Shown: positions 17,921 through 23,179 of the stretch, in pieces
Numbering within the stretch: the stretch's first letter is position 1
Layout of the letters: every line of letters starts with the position of its first letter
Source of the DNA: JBAZCI01 sp041671025
GTDB taxonomy: Bacteria > Patescibacteriota > Patescibacteriia > UBA10025
Reading direction: 5' to 3'
Length of the DNA stretch: 23,179 nt
Assembly: GCA_041671025.1 (NCBI GenBank)
Contig: JBAZCI010000022.1
Coordinates: 1 to 23,179, forward strand
Program-made: the position numbers and the translations under genes
The notes under the pieces: model-generated
What the model saw: the letters and a program-made list of their open reading frames with translations, nothing else
The model's database searches: none
What the model was told of the DNA's origin: nothing

Positions 17921-18877
17921 ATGGTCGACTTATATCTCTTTCTCTTGGTACAACTTCACGCACTGCCGCCACAAGCTGATCTCGTTTGGAGTTCATCGGT
18001 TCGTTTTGCCTTAGTCGCTGAGATGGCCCATCCTCGATATCCTGCGCTCGACCGGCATCTCGGGGCGTATCCGCCGATTCCAAAAAAATCTTTTGTGATG
18101 CCGCCGTTATTCGCAGGACGTTCGGCCGTCGTTGTTGATCCGGCAAGCGGCGCGGTACTTTGGCAACGGCAGGCCGATATTCAGCGACCTATAGCGAGTC
18201 TTACAAAAATGATGACCGCGTTACGGGCGTACGAGCTGGATCATACATTTTCCGGTGAAGTGACCATAACCGCAGAAGACAATCTTCCGCGAATTGACAA
18301 TCGCTTGCCCGTATCGCCGGGAGAGACGGTTCTCCGGGCCGATCTCGTTTCTGCCACGCTTATTGCTTCGATGAATAATGCCGCCCAGGCATTGGCGCGA
18401 AGCACGTCATTGCCCGTAGATGATTTTGTCGTGTCTATGAACGAGTACGCCCGAGAGCTTGGTATGCATGATTCGTATTTTACAGATGTCACGGGACTAG
18501 ATCCGCAAAACACCTCAACGGTTCGGGATATTGCCCGTATGGCACGGGTGGTCATGAGAACACCGGCTCTTCGGGATCGAGTAGGTCAAGAGAACTATGA
18601 ATTGACGACGGTGCATGCACAACGGCGTATTTTTTTTCGTTCGACAAATACACTGCTTTCCGATGCGGACATTGATGTTCAGGGGGTAAAAACCGGATAT
18701 CTTGATGAGGCCGGATTTACGTTTGCCGCGTGGTTTACAGAGGGTGAACGGGACGTCCTGGTTGTCTTGCTGGGTGAGCCGACAAGCGCTTCCCGCTTTG
18801 CGGATGCAAAGAGGCTCGGCCGGTGGGCATTGGACGATTTTTCACCCGGAAATCTTTTTACAACGTCGCAAAAATAG
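17921..18877 (+). CDS. D-alanyl-D-alanine carboxypeptidase (PBP5/DacA-like)
   Basis: 318 residues. The serine beta-lactamase/transpeptidase fold has all three signature motifs: SxxK in ASLTKMM, SxN in SMNN, and KTG in VKTGYLDEAG. It trims the terminal D-Ala from peptidoglycan stem peptides outside the cytoplasmic membrane. The N-terminus is a weak, short hydrophobic signal (DLYLFLLVQLHALP), and the usual C-terminal PBP5 beta-domain and membrane anchor are absent, so it is a compact form. Last gene of the asnS-to-dacA run; a promoter for tpiA overlaps its 3' end. Confidence 0.92.
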   Translation: MVDLYLFLLVQLHALPPQADLVWSSSVRFALVAEMAHPRYPALDRHLGAYPPIPKKSFVMPPLFAGRSAVVVDPASGAVLWQRQADIQRPIASLTKMMTALRAYELDHTFSGEVTITAEDNLPRIDNRLPVSPGETVLRADLVSATLIASMNNAAQALARSTSLPVDDFVVSMNEYARELGMHDSYFTDVTGLDPQNTSTVRDIARMARVVMRTPALRDRVGQENYELTTVHAQRRIFFRSTNTLLSDADIDVQGVKTGYLDEAGFTFAAWFTEGERDVLVVLLGEPTSASRFADAKRLGRWALDDFSPGNLFTTSQK

Positions 18878-18885
18878 TGTATCGT
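18857..18885 (+). promoter_or_regulatory. Possible promoter of the glycolytic cluster
   Basis: TTTACA (18857-18862), 17-nt spacer, TATCGT (18880-18885), overlapping the end of the carboxypeptidase gene. It would give a leader of about 25 nt before tpiA. The -10 box is weak (4 of 6). Confidence 0.4.
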
Positions 18886-18916
18886 TAAGGAAGAATAGAT
18901 CGATTACCAACGAATT

Positions 18917-19687
18917 ATGCGCCAACCACCATTGATTATCGGCAATTGGAAAATGAATCTCCTCCAGGAAGAGACTCGTGATCTTGCGTCGGGGTTGAAA
19001 GCCGAGGTCGGGGACGCGAAACTGAGGACACGTATTATCGTGTGTCCGTCTTTTCCGTATCTCAAGACCGTCCAGGAAGTGTTGGCGGGGAGTTCAATTT
19101 CGCTGGGCGGACAGGACGTGTTTTGGGAGGACCACGGTGCGTATACCGGAGAGGTTTCTGCGCCGATGCTCCGTGAGCTTGGCTGTACGCATGTTATTGT
19201 GGGACATTCAGAACGGCGCCACACGCTCGGTGAAACCGACAGAATGGTGAAGCAGAAAATGAGAAATGTGCTCCGCGCAGGGCTTGTTCCTATCGTATGC
19301 GTCGGAGAGACATTTGAACAACGTCAGCAGGGATCCAAGGAACTTGTGGTCATGCGCCAGATGCAGGCTGTGCTTGAAGGACTGATTCCGACAGAACATG
19401 AAACAATCATTATCGCGTACGAACCGATATGGGCAGTTGGTACTGGTCAGGCGTGCGATCCGAAAGAAGCCCAAGAAACTGTCCAGGTTCTTTTTCATAC
19501 ACTGATCGATCTGTATCATGAAACCATTGCCCGCAAGAACTTTCAGATCGTGTACGGGGGGAGCGTCGATGAAACAAATATCACCAGTTATCTTGCTGAA
19601 GAGGAAATGAGCGGAGTTCTGGTCGGAGGTGCGAGTAATAATATTGAAAAGTTTGTAGGGATTATCAAGGCAGCTGCATCGGGTTAA
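18917..19687 (+). CDS. tpiA: Triosephosphate isomerase
   Basis: 256 residues, normal length. Catalytic residues are in place: Lys in GNWKMNL, His in VIVGHSERRH, and Glu in IIAYEPIWAVGTG. The mobile loop follows, with the phosphate-binding VYGGSVDETN and LVGGASN. Interconverts dihydroxyacetone phosphate and glyceraldehyde-3-phosphate. First of three glycolytic genes; its stop is 3 nt before fba. Confidence 0.98.
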   Translation: MRQPPLIIGNWKMNLLQEETRDLASGLKAEVGDAKLRTRIIVCPSFPYLKTVQEVLAGSSISLGGQDVFWEDHGAYTGEVSAPMLRELGCTHVIVGHSERRHTLGETDRMVKQKMRNVLRAGLVPIVCVGETFEQRQQGSKELVVMRQMQAVLEGLIPTEHETIIIAYEPIWAVGTGQACDPKEAQETVQVLFHTLIDLYHETIARKNFQIVYGGSVDETNITSYLAEEEMSGVLVGGASNNIEKFVGIIKAAASG

Positions 19688-19690
19688 CCT

Positions 19691-20557
19691 ATGCTTACAC
19701 ATATCAGTGAACTTATCGCCGACGCCAAACAGCATGAATATGCGCTTGGTGCGTTTAATGTTGATAATTTGGAGACAACACTTGTTGTAGTCCGTGCGGC
19801 GGTGCAAAAAAAATCTCCGCTGATTATTCAAATTTCGGAGCGCACGATCAAATACGGCGGATTGAAGACCATGACGGCAATGATTGAAACGATGGTGCGA
19901 GATGAAGCGGGGCAGATTCCCATCGCATTGCACCTCGATCACGGCAAGAGCTTTCGGTCAGTCGCCGAATGCATTGCAGCCGGCTTTTCATCAATCATGA
20001 TTGATAATTCCGACGTCCCGTTCAAAGAGAATGTCATACTGACGAGACAGTCTGTCGAATATGCCCATAAGAAGGATGCCTGGGTGCAGGGAGAGCTGGG
20101 TGTTGTGAAGGGGCTGGAGGAAGCGTCTCAGGATGAGCGGGAAAAAGTCATGACCGATCCTGCCGAAGCGAAGCAATTTGTTGAAGAGACCGATATTGAT
20201 ACGCTCGCCGTGGCCATCGGGAATGTGCACGGCATTGTGAAGCTTAAAAAAGGACTGCCAAAGCTGAATATCAAGCGATTAAAAGAAATTCATGCCGCCA
20301 TGCCGGATATGCCGCTGGTATTGCACGGGGCATCCGGGGTTCGCGGAGAAGATATCCGGGAAACTTTTGCGTACGGGATGCGGATTATTAACCTGAATAC
20401 CGAATTAAAGCTGGCATTTTCAAACAGTCTTCGCGATACGCTCATCGCACATCCGGAATTCTTTGACATACGGGATTATTTTGAAAAACCGATGACTGAC
20501 CTACAGGCGGTCATCGAAGAGCGGCTTGAACTTTTTGGAAGTGTCGGCCGGGCTTAA
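19691..20557 (+). CDS. fba: Class II fructose-bisphosphate aldolase
   Basis: 288 residues. The class II (zinc) aldolase pattern is clear: GAFNVDNLE at the N-terminus, IALHLDHGKSFRSVAECIAAGFSSIMIDNSD with the catalytic Asp and a Zn His, GNVHGIVK, LVLHGASGVRGEDI, and GMRIINLNTEL. It splits fructose-1,6-bisphosphate into the two triose phosphates. By length it belongs to the shorter GatY/KbaY/FbaA branch, so tagatose-bisphosphate use cannot be excluded, but the tpiA-gap neighbourhood favours glycolysis. The gap gene begins 14 nt after its stop. Confidence 0.95.
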   Translation: MLTHISELIADAKQHEYALGAFNVDNLETTLVVVRAAVQKKSPLIIQISERTIKYGGLKTMTAMIETMVRDEAGQIPIALHLDHGKSFRSVAECIAAGFSSIMIDNSDVPFKENVILTRQSVEYAHKKDAWVQGELGVVKGLEEASQDEREKVMTDPAEAKQFVEETDIDTLAVAIGNVHGIVKLKKGLPKLNIKRLKEIHAAMPDMPLVLHGASGVRGEDIRETFAYGMRIINLNTELKLAFSNSLRDTLIAHPEFFDIRDYFEKPMTDLQAVIEERLELFGSVGRA

Positions 20558-20571
20558 TTAACACCTCGCAT

Positions 20572-21579
20572 ATGAAAAAAACACGAATTGCCATCAACGG
20601 ATTTGGCCGCATCGGCCGGACAGCATTTAAAATTGCGCTCGAAACACCCGGAGTGGAAGTTGTCGCGCTTAACGATCTGACCGATACCGAAACACTCGCC
20701 CATTTATTGAAATATGACAGCGTGTACGGGAAATATACAAAAAAAGTAACGCATAAAGGATCGGCGATACTGGTCGATGGCAAGGAGTATCCGGTACTGG
20801 CTGAAAAAGATCCGACCAAGTTGCCCTGGAAAAAGATGGATATTGACGTTGTCATCGAGTCGACGGGTCGGTTTGTGAAACAGGAGCTGGCGGAACAGCA
20901 TGTCACCGCCGGTGCAAAACGCGTGATCATCTCAGCGCCGCCTAAAGGTGGCGGCATACAGACGGTCGTTCTCGGTGTGAATAATGAATCGTTAGGCGAT
21001 CAGGCGGTTATTTCAAACGCATCCTGCACGACTAATTGCATCGCTCCAGTCGCAAAGGTTATCTTCGACGCATTTGGTATTTCAAAGGCAGTCATGACTA
21101 CGGTGCATTCATATACTGCAGACCAGAACCTTGTCGACGGACCGCACAAAGATTTGCGGCGGGCACGCGCGGCTGCACATAACATTGTCCCGACGACGAC
21201 GGGAGCCGCCATTTCGACGGGGGAGACCATCCCGCAACTGAAAGGGTTGTTTGACGGTCTCGCAATCCGCGTTCCTACGATTGACGGATCACTTGCTGAC
21301 TTTACCTTCTTGGTGGGAAAAAAAGTTACCGTTGATCAGGTGAATGATGCGCTAAAAAAAGCGGCTGCATCCCGGGCATTGAGAGGGATCCTGGAAGTTA
21401 CCGAAGAACCGATTGTTTCGTCAGACATCATCGGGAATCGTCATTCGAGCATCGTCGATCTTTCGCTTACAAAAGTGGTCGACGGTGACCTGGTAAAAGT
21501 GATTGCCTGGTACGACAATGAAATGGGGTATTCACAGCGTCTGATTGAGCTGGTCCAGCGCGTAGGCAAACAGCTGTAG
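20572..21579 (+). CDS. gap: Glyceraldehyde-3-phosphate dehydrogenase
   Basis: 335 residues, typical type I GAPDH. Rossmann motif INGFGRIGRTAFKIAL, catalytic Cys in SNASCTTNCIAPV, HSYTADQNLVDGPHKDLRRARAAAHNIVPTTTGAA loop, and late WYDNEMGYSQRL with its conserved Trp-Tyr-Asp-Asn-Glu. It oxidises glyceraldehyde-3-phosphate to 1,3-bisphosphoglycerate with NAD(P)+. Third gene of the tpiA-fba-gap cluster. No obvious terminator follows. Confidence 0.98.
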   Translation: MKKTRIAINGFGRIGRTAFKIALETPGVEVVALNDLTDTETLAHLLKYDSVYGKYTKKVTHKGSAILVDGKEYPVLAEKDPTKLPWKKMDIDVVIESTGRFVKQELAEQHVTAGAKRVIISAPPKGGGIQTVVLGVNNESLGDQAVISNASCTTNCIAPVAKVIFDAFGISKAVMTTVHSYTADQNLVDGPHKDLRRARAAAHNIVPTTTGAAISTGETIPQLKGLFDGLAIRVPTIDGSLADFTFLVGKKVTVDQVNDALKKAAASRALRGILEVTEEPIVSSDIIGNRHSSIVDLSLTKVVDGDLVKVIAWYDNEMGYSQRLIELVQRVGKQL

Positions 21580-21605
21580 TTTTTTATTGAATCCATTGTA
21601 ACCGT

Positions 21606-23179
21606 ATGAAGAAATTCTTCATCGTGTGTGCGCTTGCCGGGTGCATGTTGCCCGGTGGTGTTTTTGCGTTAACCGAACAGATACAAGATTTCAGCGCTGA
21701 AATTACAGTGGAACGTGATTCAACACTGACGGTTACGGAACGGATCGAATATGACTTTAGCGATCTTGAGCGGCACGGTATTTTTAGGAATATCCCGTAC
21801 CAGTATACGCAAAACGGGACGAAATATGCGACGCGCGTAAACATTGTTTCAGTAACGGATACACAAGGTGACGCGTATGAGTACTCTTCCACCAGAAGCG
21901 GCGGATATGTGAAAGTGAAGATAGGGGATCCAGAACAGCTGGTCTCAGGTTCGCACACGTATGTCATAACGTATACGGTACAGCGGGCAGTGACATTTTC
22001 GGGCGGCCAAAGTGAAATCTACTGGAATATTACGGGTAATGAGTGGGATGCGCCCATTGTTTCGGCATCCGCCATCCTTCACTTGCCCGCAGGGACGTCT
22101 CCCGTGGATTGGCGCTGTTACACGGGGGTTGCCGGCGCTACAGATCGTGAGTGTGAGGCGATTACCCGGGGAGACATAGTAGCGGTAGAAGCTCAACGTC
22201 AGTTTTCCTCATATGAAGGCATGACGATGGTGGTGACACTTCCCGCGGGAGCGCTTGATGAGCCGGTAGGTGCCCAAAAAACGATTTGGTTTCTCCAGGA
22301 TAATTTCTGGGTGCTTTTGCCCGTGATCGCTTTTTTTATTCTGCACAGAAATTGGAGAAAAAAAGGGAAAGATCCGCGGATCAATGCGACGATCATTCCC
22401 GAGTATGAATCGCCTGATCGGATGCCTCCCGCCGAGCTCGGCACCTTGTGGGATGAGCGTGCGGATACCAAGGACATCTCAGCGACATTTATTGATTTTG
22501 CGGTCAAAGGGTATATCACCATCAAGGGGTCCGATAAAAAGAATTATGAGTTTGTAAAAATAAAAAATGCGGACGCAGCATTAACCGCATCTGAGAAAGC
22601 CATTTTTGAATCGTTGTTTCCGACTTCCGCGGATACGGTTGTGAAATTGGATTCGTTAAAGAATACGTATTATACGAAATTGCCGGATATTAAAAAAGCA
22701 TTATATGAAGCGTTGGTTCAGCGGAACTATTATGCTAAAAATCCAAATTCAATTAAAGTGGGATACGCTGTTTTTGGTACAATAGTTATCGGCGGCTCAA
22801 TAGCCACAGGCTTTAGTTTTCCGTACTTAATTTCTGCGTGGCTCTCTATTTTTGTCACCGGCGTATTAATCATTATCTACGGCGGCATCATGCCCCAAAA
22901 GACCGTAGCCGGCGCCGAGGCGTTGCAAAAAGTAAAAGGGTTCAAATGGTTTTTGTCAGTAACTGAAACAGAGCGTCTCAAGTTTCATAACCCCCCGACG
23001 AAAACACCCGAGCAATTTGAAAAACTGCTCCCGTACGCCATGGTCTTGGGTGTCGAAAAGGAATGGGCAAAACAATTCGAGGGCATCGATATGCCGCCGC
23101 CTTCGTGGTATCAGGGGAGTTACTCCGGTGCGTATACATCACTTTTCCTTGCGTCTTCTCTGTCTGATATGCGTTCAGA
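21606..23179 (+). CDS. DUF2207 family membrane protein, 3' end cut by the window
   Basis: Open from the ATG at 21606 to the end of the window without a stop (524 codons). A signal peptide (MKKFFIVCALAGCMLPGGVFA) is followed by an extracytoplasmic beta-rich DUF2207 domain (DFSAEITVERDSTLTVTERIEYDF, RHGIFRNIPY, Y-W-N-I-T-G-N-E-W). Then come a transmembrane helix (FWVLLPVIAFFIL), a cytoplasmic part (PPAELGTLWDE, KDISATFIDFAVKGYI), two more helices (VGYAVFGTIVIGG; WLSIFVTGVLIIIYGG), and a conserved PYAMVLGVEKEWAKQFEG region. It reaches a Ser/Tyr-rich tail. This is the standard layout of a predicted membrane family of unknown function. The ATG is 26 nt after the gap stop, with no Shine-Dalgarno. 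Confidence 0.9.
   Translation, partial: MKKFFIVCALAGCMLPGGVFALTEQIQDFSAEITVERDSTLTVTERIEYDFSDLERHGIFRNIPYQYTQNGTKYATRVNIVSVTDTQGDAYEYSSTRSGGYVKVKIGDPEQLVSGSHTYVITYTVQRAVTFSGGQSEIYWNITGNEWDAPIVSASAILHLPAGTSPVDWRCYTGVAGATDRECEAITRGDIVAVEAQRQFSSYEGMTMVVTLPAGALDEPVGAQKTIWFLQDNFWVLLPVIAFFILHRNWRKKGKDPRINATIIPEYESPDRMPPAELGTLWDERADTKDISATFIDFAVKGYITIKGSDKKNYEFVKIKNADAALTASEKAIFESLFPTSADTVVKLDSLKNTYYTKLPDIKKALYEALVQRNYYAKNPNSIKVGYAVFGTIVIGGSIATGFSFPYLISAWLSIFVTGVLIIIYGGIMPQKTVAGAEALQKVKGFKWFLSVTETERLKFHNPPTKTPEQFEKLLPYAMVLGVEKEWAKQFEGIDMPPPSWYQGSYSGAYTSLFLASSLSDMRS

Noticed and set aside
1..23179. CRISPR arrays, rRNA genes or long tandem repeats
   Set aside because: No regularly spaced repeats and no rRNA-like sequence were seen on either strand.

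Overview
The window looks like a chromosomal segment of a bacterium with a streamlined genome, most probably a member of the Candidate Phyla Radiation (Patescibacteria). This is inferred from gene content and compactness: tightly packed housekeeping genes, a small VirB2/TrbC-like pilin, a DUF2207 membrane protein, a short AspRS, and an almost complete lack of Shine-Dalgarno sequences. TGA, TAA and TAG all act as ordinary stops. There is no rRNA or CRISPR array, and there is one tRNA.

Layout. 1-2108: the 3' part of a WecA/MraY-type sugar-phosphate transferase, an orphan acidic protein on the minus strand, a membrane-anchored DUF192 protein and rplU (L21). 2130-4397 (minus): a replication/repair operon dnaB-ybaB-recR. 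4557-5256: a DnaQ-like DEDDh exonuclease and tRNA-Lys(TTT).

5249-9131 is the accessory part, a compact element of about 3.9 kb inserted at the 3' end of tRNA-Lys. An 8-bp direct repeat, ACGACCCA, lies at both ends. The right copy is followed by CCA, so precise excision would restore a tRNA gene with an encoded CCA tail. The element carries a large serine recombinase, a 54-residue protein just downstream of it, a possibly decayed small ORF, and a two-gene minimal type I CBASS anti-phage system. The CBASS pair is a CD-NTase cyclase followed 11 bp later by a two-transmembrane beta-barrel effector of the Cap15 (S-2TMbeta) type.

9132-12583: a 29-residue single-pass membrane peptide, a TrbC/VirB2-like pilin with a consensus promoter and a structured leader, and a P-type II cation ATPase whose start is essentially leaderless. 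12653-18877: a probable long operon asnS - Cys-rich membrane protein - aspS (no GAD insertion domain) - winged-helix protein - YbaK-like deacylase - scpA - scpB - D,D-carboxypeptidase. It links aminoacylation and trans-editing with chromosome segregation and cell-wall maturation. 18917-21579: a glycolytic cluster tpiA - fba - gap. 21606 to the end: a DUF2207 membrane protein that is cut by the window edge.

The most noteworthy content is the tRNA-targeted serine-recombinase element carrying a minimal CBASS system. It appears to be a small mobile defence cassette in a lineage usually regarded as poor in defence genes.
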